This document shows, piece by piece, positions 29,911 through 39,789 of a stretch of 63,764 nt of DNA. Every line of letters begins with the position of its first letter. Position 1 is the stretch's first letter. The position numbers and the translations under genes are program-made. The notes under the pieces are model-generated. The model was not told the origin of the DNA. It saw nothing but the letters and a program-made list of their open reading frames with translations, and ran no database searches. The DNA is from an uncultured bacterium (lineage in GTDB: Bacteria; Vulcanimicrobiota; Xenobia; Xenobiales; Xenobiaceae): assembly GCA_934636825.1 (NCBI GenBank), contig CAKUBG010000014.1, positions 1 to 63,764 on the forward strand. The letters are read 5' to 3'.

Positions 29911-31956
29911 ATGCGTCAAGTTTTTTCGATTCGCTTCAATAGCTTGTATAGGTGCTTCTTTATCGCCATTACTTGGCTATTCGCTCTGTCCATGATCCCT
30001 TTATTAGGCAGCCCGGCCTTAAGCGACGAAAGCTCTCCCACTTTCGAAACTTTGAGTAAAGGCGATATCGGCGGTGAAGAGTTGTTGCAAATAGCCAACG
30101 ATAGCAAAAACATGATTTCTTGGCGCAAATTTGCTGAAGAGAAACTTAAGCAAGACAAAGATTCTCCCGTCGGTCATGCTGTCTTGGGCGTAGTCTTTCA
30201 CTGTGCCGAAGGTGATTTACCCAGAGCTCGTCACAATTTGGAGCTGGCCAAAAAAACTTTATTGCGCAGATTGAGGGGCTTCAACAATGGTAATGATGGC
30301 TCTCTGTTTTTAGGCGTCCAGATTCAGCTTTGCCAAGTTTTGGGCGAAATGGACGACTACAAAGCCAAAATAAAAGTAGTTGACGAATTAGCCAGTCTGC
30401 CAGGTTTTAGCAATTTTGCCGTAGATAAAGCTTGGCCCTTAATGAAATTGGATCGCGAAGAAGAGGCTCGCAAAGTTATTTCCGATGCTTTCAATTCTGG
30501 CAATATCAGCGCCAGAGAAATAGCCTGGAACAGCTTGGGAGCTCTGGAATCTGAGTGCGGCAATTATCAAGCTTCTTACAACGCTTTCCGCAACTTAGTC
30601 AATGAAACTAAAGAGAGAGGCAAAACTCCGGATCCGACTGTATTGCGTAATTGCGGAGAGACAGCTTTGGCTTTGGGACGCTTTGACGAAGCTGAGCAAT
30701 TTTTTAATGAAGCTTCTCGCGTGCCCTTTAGTGACCAGGCTTACACCAATCCTTTTAACGATCTGACCAATTTATATATCGCCGAAGCTAAGTTTACCGA
30801 CGCGGCCAGTTGTCTTAAAAAGACTTACGAGCGAGCCCGTGCCATGCGTCCATTTCTCTATCAGCAATTTATGGCTGATAATTTGCAAACAACCGGCGCT
30901 TTGCTCATGGAACTTGGTTTTATTCCCGAAGCTTGCGAGCGTCTAAAACGTTTAGTCAATCGTCCCGATCGTCAAGGAGGCACATCCTTAGATATTGACC
31001 AAGCTGAGGCCGGCAACTTACTCACTTGGTACGCTTCTTTAAAAGCTATGCGTGAATGTAAGCGCGAAGAACTTAGCTGGACACCTTTTTGGAAAAGCTT
31101 CAAAGTGCGCGGCCAAATCATAGCTATAAGTTACGAGTTGTGGCGTTCATCTTCGCGTATTCGCGCTTTAATCACTGAAAATAAACGCGTAGCCAGTAGT
31201 TTCCGCCCTTACAATGCACAATCTATTAGCGCAGACGAATGTTATAAGCCTTTGTTGATAAAAATTTTAGGCCCTGGTTTGTGTACTACAGCTATAGATG
31301 AAATATTTACAGAAGCTCCCGACAATTTGCCGGTAGAAGAGCCGTATCTTTTGTTGCACCGTGCAGAGATCGCTTATCAATTCGGCAACTACGATACGTC
31401 TTTAAAAAACTATCAAAAAGCTTTGAAAACATTACCTCAAGCGGCTCGTTTGGTGCGTTCTTTAGCTGCTGCCAGAGTAGCGCAATTGGCTTATGCTCGC
31501 GGCGATTTCCAAACTGCAGCCAATTATTACGCCCAGTTGATCACTTCTACACCTACTTCCATACGTCATATGGAAATAAGCGTACCTATTACTTGTCAGG
31601 GCGACGGCTCTTCGGCTGCCAAACAACTTATCAGCATGTTGGGACATTCTCCCCGCTTTAAGGTTACTAATACAGGTTTAACCATGCGCATACACTTGCA
31701 AGGCGGCAGAATGGCCGCTGAGCTTTACGGTTTAGATGGCAGTGTGCTCTCTTCTTCTTCAGTCAAATTGGAAAGTAGCACAAAAAAAACTGCAGAGAAA
31801 TTGGCTGCCGAAATACATAATCAAACTTTTGCTACCAAAGTGTCCTTTAGCTCTTTGGGCTTAGATTCTTTGGATGGAGCTACTACTTCCGGTTCCACAG
31901 CCAGACAGCAGCTCAATGATATGTTTGAAAAAGAAAAGGAAATGATTGACGGCTAA
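29911..31956 (+). CDS. Exported TPR-repeat protein
   Basis: 681 aa. An N-terminal signal sequence (CFFIAITWLFALSMIPLL, then GSPALSDE) exports it. Several TPR-like helical pairs follow (for example AEGDLPRARHNLELAKK, ALALGRFDEAEQFFNEA, AYARGDFQTAANYYAQL), then a C-terminal segment of unknown fold. AAAGGAAAG precedes the ATG. Its place after DUF58/transglutaminase/MoxR suggests a scaffold or substrate of that system; TPR proteins are a common fourth partner. Confidence 0.8.
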   Translation: MRQVFSIRFNSLYRCFFIAITWLFALSMIPLLGSPALSDESSPTFETLSKGDIGGEELLQIANDSKNMISWRKFAEEKLKQDKDSPVGHAVLGVVFHCAEGDLPRARHNLELAKKTLLRRLRGFNNGNDGSLFLGVQIQLCQVLGEMDDYKAKIKVVDELASLPGFSNFAVDKAWPLMKLDREEEARKVISDAFNSGNISAREIAWNSLGALESECGNYQASYNAFRNLVNETKERGKTPDPTVLRNCGETALALGRFDEAEQFFNEASRVPFSDQAYTNPFNDLTNLYIAEAKFTDAASCLKKTYERARAMRPFLYQQFMADNLQTTGALLMELGFIPEACERLKRLVNRPDRQGGTSLDIDQAEAGNLLTWYASLKAMRECKREELSWTPFWKSFKVRGQIIAISYELWRSSSRIRALITENKRVASSFRPYNAQSISADECYKPLLIKILGPGLCTTAIDEIFTEAPDNLPVEEPYLLLHRAEIAYQFGNYDTSLKNYQKALKTLPQAARLVRSLAAARVAQLAYARGDFQTAANYYAQLITSTPTSIRHMEISVPITCQGDGSSAAKQLISMLGHSPRFKVTNTGLTMRIHLQGGRMAAELYGLDGSVLSSSSVKLESSTKKTAEKLAAEIHNQTFATKVSFSSLGLDSLDGATTSGSTARQQLNDMFEKEKEMIDG

Positions 31957-31975
31957 AATAACAGGCAAAACACAC

Positions 31976-32020
31976 TTAGCCGCAGAACGCAGGGCCCGGC
32001 GTTTGGCTGCTGTTTTTATA
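31976..32020 (+). terminator. Probable terminator of the moxR/TPR unit
   Basis: A GC-rich interrupted hairpin (inner stem AACGC/GCGTT around a GGGCCC loop, outer AGCC/GGCT) is followed by GTTTTT. It ends the DUF58-TPR cluster before dedA. Confidence 0.6.
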
Positions 32021-32073
32021 GTTAAGTAAAAGTAGCCAAATTGAGCCCTAAAAAAGATAGGAACATAACTAAA

Positions 32074-32727
32074 ATGGAATTTATACAAAGTTTGCTCCAC
32101 TATTTCTCTATAGAGGGAATACAAGATATTATTGCCTGGGGCGGCTTAACCATTCTGTTTATTATCATCTTCTCCGAAACAGGTTTGTTGGTAGGCTTTT
32201 TCCTTCCCGGCGATTCTTTACTCGTCGTATCCGGTTTTGTTTGCGCTACTAAACCGGAATTGTTAAATGTTTGGCATGTACTTTTCTGGTTATGCTTAGC
32301 CGCTGTTTTGGGAGATTCGGTAGGCTACATGATTGGCAAAAAAGCTGGCCATGCTCTCTACCAACGCGAGCAGAGCCGCTGGTTCCGCAAAGATCACTTA
32401 CTTAAAACCAAAGCTTTTTACGAAAAATACGGCGGTATGACCATTATTTTGGCTCGCTTTATGCCCTTTGTTCGCACCTTTGCTCCTACAGTAGCTGGTG
32501 TAGCCGATATGCATTACCCTCGTTTTATTTCTTACAATTGCATAGGCGGTATAGCTTGGGTAACTAGCATGATTTGTGTAGGCTACTTCTTCGGCCAAAT
32601 TCCTTTTGTGCAACAACATTTGGAAAAAGCTCTGGTTGGTATTATTATTTTATCAGTTCTTCCCGTGGCCATTCACGCTTGGAAAGAACACAAAGCCGAA
32701 CAGGCTAAGGAATCAAGCGCTGCTTAA
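32074..32727 (+). CDS. DedA-family membrane protein
   Basis: 217 aa with 4-5 hydrophobic segments and the DedA/VTT signature: ETGLLVGFFLPGDSLLVVSG, the GDSVGYMIGKKAG motif, and FYEKYGGMTIILARFMPFVRTFAP. DedA proteins are inner-membrane lipid transporters linked to flipping of polyprenyl-phosphate and phospholipid carriers. The ATG at 32074 is preferred over an in-frame TTG at 32041 since family members start near MEFIQ. Confidence 0.9.
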   Translation: MEFIQSLLHYFSIEGIQDIIAWGGLTILFIIIFSETGLLVGFFLPGDSLLVVSGFVCATKPELLNVWHVLFWLCLAAVLGDSVGYMIGKKAGHALYQREQSRWFRKDHLLKTKAFYEKYGGMTIILARFMPFVRTFAPTVAGVADMHYPRFISYNCIGGIAWVTSMICVGYFFGQIPFVQQHLEKALVGIIILSVLPVAIHAWKEHKAEQAKESSAA

Positions 32728-32771
32728 TTTCTGAAGGTAAATTGTTTAAAGGTTGTTTATATCGTCAACTT

Positions 32772-32802
32772 TTGGCAATTTACCAGCGATTTTTTGTATA
32801 AT
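32772..32802 (+). promoter_or_regulatory. Promoter of the ftsEX operon
   Basis: TTGGCA (32772-32777) and a perfect TATAAT (32797-32802), spaced 19 nt, end 15 bp before the ftsE ATG. The leader would be very short. Confidence 0.65.
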
Positions 32803-32817
32803 GAAGGCCCTTTATTT

Positions 32818-33567
32818 ATGAATCCTACAGCAGAAGATCCCATTATTGAGCTACATAACGTAAGTTTGATTTACCCTAATGGAACTAGAGCTTTAAACCG
32901 CGTCGATCTTTCCATAAAACATGGCGAGTTCGTGTTCTTAGTCGGTCAGACCGGTTCCGGTAAATCCAGCCTTATGAAATTAATTTACCGCGAAAACGAT
33001 CCCACTACCGGATTGGTTTACGTTAACGGTGAAGAGATTAGCGATATGAAACGCTCGCAAATTCCTTACTTGCGTCGCCGTATTGGTGTCATCTTCCAAG
33101 ACTTCCGCTTGTTGGGTCATAAAACGGTTTTTGAAAATGTAGCTTATGCTATGCAAGTAACCGGAGCTAGCCGCTATGTAATTCCTCGCAAAGTGACTAA
33201 AGCGCTCACTTTGGTAAATTTGCGTGAAAAAGCTGATCGCTTGCCTAGTCAACTTTCCGGAGGCGAACAACAGCGCGTAGCTATAGCCAGGGCCTTAATA
33301 AACGATCCGGTTATCCTTTTAGCCGACGAGCCTACAGGCAACCTCGATCCCGATTCTTCCTGGGACATTATGCAAATTCTCTCTAAGGTAAATGCTCGCG
33401 GTACCACCGTCATCGTAGCTACTCACAACCAACAAATGGTCGACGTTATGCAAAAGCGCGTTGTAGTTATGCAACACGGCGAAGTAGCTCAAGATTTATC
33501 TAGAGGCATGTACTTTACTACTGAAATTAATAAAGAAACTTTAGCGGCCGGAGGCTTTGGGTTATGA
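32818..33567 (+). CDS. ftsE: Cell division ABC transporter ATPase FtsE
   Basis: 249-aa ABC ATPase, cytoplasmic half of FtsEX, which gates periplasmic wall hydrolases at the septum. Walker A GQTGSGKSS, Q-loop VIFQDFRLL, signature LSGGEQQRVAIARAL and Walker B ILLADEPTGNLD are all there. I chose the ATG at 32818 (GAAGG ten bases upstream); the in-frame TTG at 32794 overlaps the -10 box and is unlikely. The stop overlaps the ftsX start (ATGA). Confidence 0.96.
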   Translation: MNPTAEDPIIELHNVSLIYPNGTRALNRVDLSIKHGEFVFLVGQTGSGKSSLMKLIYRENDPTTGLVYVNGEEISDMKRSQIPYLRRRIGVIFQDFRLLGHKTVFENVAYAMQVTGASRYVIPRKVTKALTLVNLREKADRLPSQLSGGEQQRVAIARALINDPVILLADEPTGNLDPDSSWDIMQILSKVNARGTTVIVATHNQQMVDVMQKRVVVMQHGEVAQDLSRGMYFTTEINKETLAAGGFGL

Positions 33568-34847
33568 GTATTCCGCCTAAATCAGGATTTATCGATATAT
33601 CTCCTCAAGCAGAACAAACAAAACTTGATCCTAGCGGCAGCAAATTAAAGAATGCCTCCTCGTCCCACCGCGCTGCTACAACCAAAGCTTCTGACACTAA
33701 GCCAGAGCACCACCATGACAAAGACCGTACAGTCTCTATGCCAGCAGTCAAAGAGCCGACAGAGCACCGCGAAAATAAAAAGACTCGCGAACAGACGCTA
33801 GTTATAGAGAGTGTCCCTGTGGAGAAAGAAGTTGAAGACGACGAAGAAGTAATCGTTAAACCTATTCCCATAGTAGAAAAGTTTTCTAATTCACTTTCCA
33901 AAACGCCCACAGTAGATGAAGTCTTGGACGAAGAAGATCTACCTCCCAAAAAAAGGCGCGGCCCTTCGGGAGGCTATTACTTAGAGTGCTTCTTGCGCGA
34001 AGTGCTCACCAACATGCGCCACAACCCTATGATGAGCGTGGCCTCTGTTTCTACCGTAATGATTTTGGCCCTTATTTTGGGCTTTTTTGTGTTGATTATT
34101 GCCAACTTAGAATCTTTGGCTGACGAGTTGGCAGGCGAAATGCAAATAAAAGTCTATATGAGCCAAAATTTTGATGAGAAGCAAATAAATAGTTTCAAAA
34201 GCGCCGCCTATGATATAGGTCATGTAACTAAAGTAACTTTCGTCCCTAAAGATGAAGCATTTAAAAAATTGCGCAAGCGCTTAAATGCCAAACTCGATTT
34301 AGATGATTTGGAAAGCAATCCCCTGCCCGACGCTTTTGAAGTTCCAGTAGACGATCCGTCTTTCTTGGAGCCTGTCGCCCACAAGCTGGCTCAAATAGAT
34401 AATGTAGCCACTGTAGATTATGGCCGCGAAGAAGCTCAAAAGTTAATGAAACTGAATCATATCATTCGTATGGTTGGCTTAATTATTCTTATTATGCTTT
34501 TTGCTTCCAGTTTGCTTATCATCAGCAATACCATTCGCTTAACCGTATTTGCTCGACGCAAAGAGATCGATATTATGCAATTAGTGGGCGCTGCCGATTG
34601 GTTTATTCGTTGGCCTTTTATTTTAGAAGGCGTAACTCAAGGTGTAATCGGTGCAGCTCTGGCTTCAGTGTTGATAGATGTTTCTTATCGCATAGTGGTT
34701 CCCCAGTTGCAAAAAAGCATATCCTTTTTGCCTATTTTGCTTCCCGGTGCCATTATGCCTTATCTCAATATCGGCTTAATCACTATGGGCTGTTTAGTCG
34801 GCGCTTTGGGAAGTTTTATTTCCGTCAATCGCTACCTGAAAGCTTAA
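33564..34847 (+). CDS. ftsX: Cell division protein FtsX with a long cytoplasmic N-terminus
   Basis: 427 aa, against about 300 in most species. The FtsX core starts near residue 140 (YYLECFLREVLTNMRHNPMMS) with four membrane segments and the extracellular loop between the first two. The first 135 residues are a highly charged, Ser/Thr/Glu/Lys-rich, probably disordered cytoplasmic tail (EKEVEDDEEVIVKPIP and similar). It overlaps ftsE by four bases (ATGA), so both are translationally coupled. The next gene, an M23 hydrolase, is the expected effector. Confidence 0.95.
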   Translation: MSIPPKSGFIDISPQAEQTKLDPSGSKLKNASSSHRAATTKASDTKPEHHHDKDRTVSMPAVKEPTEHRENKKTREQTLVIESVPVEKEVEDDEEVIVKPIPIVEKFSNSLSKTPTVDEVLDEEDLPPKKRRGPSGGYYLECFLREVLTNMRHNPMMSVASVSTVMILALILGFFVLIIANLESLADELAGEMQIKVYMSQNFDEKQINSFKSAAYDIGHVTKVTFVPKDEAFKKLRKRLNAKLDLDDLESNPLPDAFEVPVDDPSFLEPVAHKLAQIDNVATVDYGREEAQKLMKLNHIIRMVGLIILIMLFASSLLIISNTIRLTVFARRKEIDIMQLVGAADWFIRWPFILEGVTQGVIGAALASVLIDVSYRIVVPQLQKSISFLPILLPGAIMPYLNIGLITMGCLVGALGSFISVNRYLKA

Positions 34848-34865
34848 TTTGAGGAGGTACTTAAC

Positions 34866-36035
34866 TTGTTGAGTATACACCGCAAATTTAGTCTTTTACT
34901 CTTAACGATAGCTCTTTTCGGCCTTGGCCTTTTTTATTGGAACGCTTCTCAAGCTCAAGCCGATCCCAATTCGCAATTGCGTCAGAAAAAGAGTCAGCTA
35001 GCCGCTCAACGCAAACGTTTAGATATAATTAACGAACGCGAGCGCGATCTTTCGCGCCAATTGAGCGACACTCAAGCCGATTTGCAATACAGTCGCGAAG
35101 CTTATCGCGAAGCTAAGGCCAGCTTACAAGCAGCCGAAAAGCACTTGCAAAGCATTACAAAGCGCCTTGGCGAAGCTACCCAAGAATATACAAAAGCTCA
35201 GCGTGTTCTGGGTAAGAGGCTGCGAGAAATCTACTTACAAGGCGACGTTGGCTATCTAGTGGTGCTTTTAGGAGCGGAAAGTTTTACCGATTTTATCGAT
35301 CAAACTTACTATTTATCGCTGATTATTGAAAATGATCGTCAATTGGTGACTAAAGTGCGCAGCCTCAAGCAAGAGCTGGAAGTAAAAAAAATTCAGTCTG
35401 AACGCACAGTACGCCAAATTAAAGATCTGAAAGACGCTCAGGAAAACCGTGTCAAAAAATTGCAACAAATTGAAGAGACGCGCTCTTCCTTGTTGGCCGA
35501 TACCAGGCGCCAACGCGATTCTTTAAGTTCTTATGTCAGCGAACTGGAAAATAGTACCCAAGCGCTAGAAAACCAGATTCAGTCTACCGTGCGTCGCAGC
35601 CAAGTGATTATGCGCCCGACAGCCCCCAACGCCGGTACGCGCACTTGGGGCACAGGCCGCTACCTTACGCCGGCTCAAGGGCCCATTACTTCTCCCTTCG
35701 GCTACCGCGTCCACCCTATTTTCGGCACTATGCGTTTCCATACCGGCGTTGACATTGGCGCCTATTACGGCAGCCCAGTGCTCGCTTCTGATAGCGGCGT
35801 CGTCATCGATTCCGGCTGGATGGGCGGTTATGGTAATTGTATTATTATCGATCATGGCGGCGGCTACAGTACTCTTTATGCGCACTGTTCCGAGTTATAC
35901 GTATCCTACGGCCAGTCTGTAGCTAAAGGACAACAAATTGCAGCCGTAGGATCCACAGGCAATTCTACTGGCCCGCACCTCCATTTTGAAGTGCGCATAA
36001 ACGGTGAACCTGTCGATCCTCTAGGCTTCATTTAG
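34866..36035 (+). CDS. EnvC-like M23 peptidase, FtsEX effector
   Basis: 389 aa. A signal peptide (about 1-30, AQA site), a long coiled coil (about 35-240) and a C-terminal LytM/M23 domain. The zinc ligands are all present (HTGVD and HLHFE, with YAHCSEL between), so it is probably an active endopeptidase rather than an EnvC-type activator only. The TTG start has a perfect GAGGAGG. Directly after ftsX (18 bp), which fits the coiled-coil hydrolase controlled by FtsEX. Confidence 0.93.
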   Translation: MLSIHRKFSLLLLTIALFGLGLFYWNASQAQADPNSQLRQKKSQLAAQRKRLDIINERERDLSRQLSDTQADLQYSREAYREAKASLQAAEKHLQSITKRLGEATQEYTKAQRVLGKRLREIYLQGDVGYLVVLLGAESFTDFIDQTYYLSLIIENDRQLVTKVRSLKQELEVKKIQSERTVRQIKDLKDAQENRVKKLQQIEETRSSLLADTRRQRDSLSSYVSELENSTQALENQIQSTVRRSQVIMRPTAPNAGTRTWGTGRYLTPAQGPITSPFGYRVHPIFGTMRFHTGVDIGAYYGSPVLASDSGVVIDSGWMGGYGNCIIIDHGGGYSTLYAHCSELYVSYGQSVAKGQQIAAVGSTGNSTGPHLHFEVRINGEPVDPLGFI

Positions 36036-36074
36036 CGAGCCCACATTTAACCAAAGCCAGAAAGGAAGGCCTTT

Positions 36075-37784
36075 ATGCCCAAGCACTTCTTCCCCAGCTT
36101 CAATGTAAGAGAAAATTTTAAAATTAAGCCCAATAGCTTTACCACCAAAAATTTTCTTTTCAAGGCAGTTGGCTCATTAATTCTGGCTTTGGCTCTCAAC
36201 GGCTCGCCTCTAAACGCAGCCGCCGCTACCAACACAGACGACGCCGCTGCACCTAAAGCGCAGGCCCCTTCTCGCCCTGTCTCTGCTTCAGCTCACTACG
36301 CCGAAACTTCGGCTCAAAAGCTTGACAATTTGGAAGAAGTGAGCTGCGACGTTTTAGGCCAAACTTTTAATATTTTGTTGGATAATGCCATCGAGCCGCC
36401 TTCTCCCCAAAAAGTTTGGCAATTTGTGCTGGAAGGGGCCCACGAGTTTTTCAAAGAGCGCAAGCTCGAGAACGCCTGGCTGGCCGAATATAAGGCCGAT
36501 AGCGCAGACTTAGAGCGTTGGCAAGCTTTGCAAAATATAACCTCGCTCTATCGCCAAGCCCTCAAGCACTACCCCGAATTGGCTACAGATCCGCGCTTTA
36601 CGGTTCGCTTAGCCCAAGCTATCACCGATTCAGCCGAAGACGTTTACACAGTTTTTGTCAGTTTAGACGAATATGATGATTTAAATAATTACCTCAGCGG
36701 TGACTATTCCGGCAGTTTGGGCGTAGTGCTCACTCCTAGCCGCGATTCTCAAGAGCGCTCTCACTTTGTGGTGGCAGCGCTGGCTCCAGATTCACCCGCT
36801 CTTAAGGTAGGTTTGCGCCAGGGCGATGAAATTATTGCTATTGACGATAAGCCATTAGCCAAGTTAAACCCTCAGCAATGTTTGCAACTTATGCGCGGCC
36901 CCAACGGCAGCCAGGTTTCTTTAACTTATGTAACCAACTTAATGCGTAAACTGGGGCGAACCGATAGCCGCAAATTGCTTTTAACTAGAGCTGAAGTCCA
37001 TTTCCCGGCAGCTTGGGGACAAATTCTCTCTCTCGATTCCCAAGGACGATTTTCGGTAAAAAATCTTGACTTAAAAGCGACCTCCGATGAAGAAGCTGAA
37101 GAAGATGCCGACAAGCAAGCAATCTCAAGACAATCAACTTTAGAAGTCAGCTCAAACAGTTCCGTCCCAAAGCAGCCTCCTTTAAAAATAGGCTTACTCA
37201 GAGTCGATATGTTTAATGGTTCAACTAATATCGAAGCTGAACGCACTTTGCTTGCTTTGGAAAAAGCAGGGTGCCAAGGTTATATTTTAGATTTGCGCGG
37301 CAACCCCGGTGGCTATACAAATGCTGCTAGGGATCTTTGTTCCAAGTTTTTGCCCGAACATAGCCTTATAGCTTCGTTAGTTGATAAAAATGGCCAAAGC
37401 GAAAAGACTATTTATACTTATCGCAATAATCATAAAGTTAAGCCTATGGCTGTTTTAATAGATGGGCAAACAGCTTCAGCGGCGGAAATAACAGCCGGCG
37501 CTTTGCGAGCTCATAAAGCAGCTTTTTTAGTCGGTTCGGCCAGCTTTGGCAAAAACAGTTCACAAAAAATTTATAATTTTGAGTTCCCTCCGGGCGAAAC
37601 TTCTGCTTGCAAAGTGACTTATACTCACTATCGGACGCCGGACAATTTGGACTTGGGAAAGTCTGGTTTAATTCCAGAATATCTAGTTCAGGCTCCTTTT
37701 GGCTTGCGTTATCAACCTTTGCAAGATAAACAATTGAAAAAAGCCTTTGAATTATTACAAAAGGAACTAATCAAGCAAAAGTAA
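36075..37784 (+). CDS. S41 family C-terminal processing peptidase, copy 1
   Basis: 569-aa CtpA/Prc-like protease with an N-terminal signal sequence. The PDZ domain lies about 200-300 (SLGVVLTPSR, LKVGLRQGDEIIAIDD). The catalytic Ser is in TASAAEITAGAL and the Lys in SASFGKNSSQ. A Lys/Ser/Glu-rich insert (about 330-370) separates the PDZ and protease parts. GGAAGG precedes the ATG. It is the least conserved of three tandem S41 copies; SSQ replaces the usual SVQ. Confidence 0.9.
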   Translation: MPKHFFPSFNVRENFKIKPNSFTTKNFLFKAVGSLILALALNGSPLNAAAATNTDDAAAPKAQAPSRPVSASAHYAETSAQKLDNLEEVSCDVLGQTFNILLDNAIEPPSPQKVWQFVLEGAHEFFKERKLENAWLAEYKADSADLERWQALQNITSLYRQALKHYPELATDPRFTVRLAQAITDSAEDVYTVFVSLDEYDDLNNYLSGDYSGSLGVVLTPSRDSQERSHFVVAALAPDSPALKVGLRQGDEIIAIDDKPLAKLNPQQCLQLMRGPNGSQVSLTYVTNLMRKLGRTDSRKLLLTRAEVHFPAAWGQILSLDSQGRFSVKNLDLKATSDEEAEEDADKQAISRQSTLEVSSNSSVPKQPPLKIGLLRVDMFNGSTNIEAERTLLALEKAGCQGYILDLRGNPGGYTNAARDLCSKFLPEHSLIASLVDKNGQSEKTIYTYRNNHKVKPMAVLIDGQTASAAEITAGALRAHKAAFLVGSASFGKNSSQKIYNFEFPPGETSACKVTYTHYRTPDNLDLGKSGLIPEYLVQAPFGLRYQPLQDKQLKKAFELLQKELIKQK

Positions 37785-37844
37785 CCTTCCTCAGATTAAG
37801 ATAAGGGCTTTTTTCTCTCTTAGCGAAAGAACCCCACAACACTT

Positions 37845-37884
37845 CATAAACTTTGCTCAGCCTCATTGAGCAGCTAAGTTTATG
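37845..37884 (+). other. Imperfect 15-bp hairpin between S41 copies 1 and 2
   Basis: CATAAACTT/AAGTTTATG plus TGCTCA/TGAGCA with a three-base bulge form a strong stem with a 7-nt loop. A T-rich tract follows on neither strand, so this is structure of unknown role (operator or mRNA stability element). The 230-bp gap should hold the promoter of copy 2. Confidence 0.55.
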
Positions 37885-38014
37885 AAAAAAGCTTCTAAAA
37901 TCAAACAAAAAAAGCGACAACAGTTTTTGAGACGCTGTTTCGCTCGCTAAGATAGCATATTTATCAACTGCGGCGGCTTATTACCGCTCCAGGTTCGATT
38001 CAGGAGAATTCACT

Positions 38015-39775
38015 ATGAATTTAAAGCATACTTTCGTCCCGGCAGCCGCCGCTGCAATTTTGGCTATGCTTACTTCTCTGCCTGTAAGCGCTCAGCCTGA
38101 GCAAAATCAGGACGTCAGAGCTTCTTCAGCCAAACATTCTAGCTATAGTCAAGTGCTGGCCCAAAAAGCCAAACAAAGCAACAAGACCAAAGCCAAAGTC
38201 AGCAAAACGGCAGCTCAAAAAGCTCCTGTCAATAAAGTCTCCCAAAAAGACTTGGACAGCGCCTTGGAAATGCTCGACAAAGCTCTGCTCCTGGTCAAAA
38301 CCGAAGCTAGAGAAAAGGCCAAACCTGGTAAAATTACCAATTGCGCTTTTGACGCCATGACCTTATTCATGGAAGACAACAAGCTTACTTCCGATTTCTT
38401 TAAGCAAATTGACGTCGACGCTACTCCTGAAGAAGCCAACAAAGCTTTGCGCTCTCAATTTACCAAAGCTGCCAATACCTACCCTCAGCTGATGAAGGAT
38501 CAGATGCTTACTATGGCTGCTCTTAAAGGCATCATGAGAGCTACCGACGATCCCTATACTGTTTATATGACTCCCGACGAATACAAAAACCTCAACGAAC
38601 AAATGAGCGGAGGCAATTTCGGTGGCATAGGTATCGTCATGGGCCTAAGCGGTGACGAAAAAGATCCAGCCGATAGCCGTGTTTTGGTAATCAATAAAGT
38701 TATGGAAAAAGGGCCGGCTGCTCGAGTTGGTTTACGCAATAATGATGAAATTACCCATATAAGTGGAAAATCTACTTACGGTATGAGTTTGGTGCAATGC
38801 TCTAAGCTCTTGCGCGGAGAAGCTGGTTCCAGCGTCAAGCTTACTATTCGTCGCCCTAGTTCCGGACACGTTTTCGATGTTTCCTTAACTCGCGAAGTTA
38901 TCCATGTAGATACTTTGAAGCATGAAGTTATCGAACAAGACGGCGTAAAGGTTGGCTACTTAGCTTTAGGTATTTTTGGTGAAAGTACCAATGCCGAGAT
39001 GGAAGCTGCCGTCCGCGATTTAGAAAAACAAGGTTGCCAAGCCTACATTATCGACGTGCGCAACAACTCTGGCGGGTACGTTTCTGCCGCTGTCGATGTT
39101 TGCTCTAAGTTTGTTAAAACTGGCAGCCGCATCGTTTCTATCGTTGATGGAGCCGATCACGAGCAAATTATTTACTCCCGCCCCAACTTACATTCTTCTC
39201 AAAAGCCTTTAGTTGTCTTGATTAATAGCAACTCGGCCAGTGCTTCGGAAATTACTGCCGGCGCCATTCGCGACTTAAAGCGCGGTCAGCTTGTAGGTGT
39301 AAAATCTTTTGGTAAAGGCAGCGTACAAAAGCTTTATCCTTACCAATTCCCGACTAACAAAACTTCCGCTTTCAAAATTACTACCGCCCATTATCATACT
39401 CCCGCCGGTCATGATATCCATAAAGCCGGTTTGAAGCCTGATGTGGAAGTAAAGATGGAAGACGAGCTCGTTTTAGAGCGTGAGAAGGATATTCAGCTGA
39501 AAAAAGCTCTGGAAATCGTAGCTTCGAGTGCCAAAGCTCAGCAAGAAGCCATAAAAAGCCAAGCCGAAAATGCTAAAGCTGACGATTCTCTCTCAGTAAG
39601 CAGTATCTTTGATGAGCTTCCTTATATTGAGAAATCTATTTCCGGGCCTTATACAATTACCAAGAGAGTTATGGATGTAAAAGGGGAAAATGTCGTCGAT
39701 AACGTTACCGTAAAAAGCGCTGACGGCAAAGAGCACCATTTCCGCTTTATCATCCGCTCCAAGTTTGAGCAATAA
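38015..39775 (+). CDS. S41 family C-terminal processing peptidase, copy 2
   Basis: 586 aa. Clear signal peptide (AAAAAILAMLTSLPVSA). PDZ domain (FGGIGIVMGL, AARVGLRNNDEITHISGK). Catalytic Ser in NSASASEITAGAI and Lys in KSFGKGSVQKLYP, both intact. AGGAG precedes the ATG. Periplasmic protease likely to trim hydrolases or lipoproteins. Followed by a strong terminator, so copies 2 and 3 may be separate transcripts. Confidence 0.92.
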   Translation: MNLKHTFVPAAAAAILAMLTSLPVSAQPEQNQDVRASSAKHSSYSQVLAQKAKQSNKTKAKVSKTAAQKAPVNKVSQKDLDSALEMLDKALLLVKTEAREKAKPGKITNCAFDAMTLFMEDNKLTSDFFKQIDVDATPEEANKALRSQFTKAANTYPQLMKDQMLTMAALKGIMRATDDPYTVYMTPDEYKNLNEQMSGGNFGGIGIVMGLSGDEKDPADSRVLVINKVMEKGPAARVGLRNNDEITHISGKSTYGMSLVQCSKLLRGEAGSSVKLTIRRPSSGHVFDVSLTREVIHVDTLKHEVIEQDGVKVGYLALGIFGESTNAEMEAAVRDLEKQGCQAYIIDVRNNSGGYVSAAVDVCSKFVKTGSRIVSIVDGADHEQIIYSRPNLHSSQKPLVVLINSNSASASEITAGAIRDLKRGQLVGVKSFGKGSVQKLYPYQFPTNKTSAFKITTAHYHTPAGHDIHKAGLKPDVEVKMEDELVLEREKDIQLKKALEIVASSAKAQQEAIKSQAENAKADDSLSVSSIFDELPYIEKSISGPYTITKRVMDVKGENVVDNVTVKSADGKEHHFRFIIRSKFEQ

Positions 39776-39789
39776 AATAAGGTTAATTT

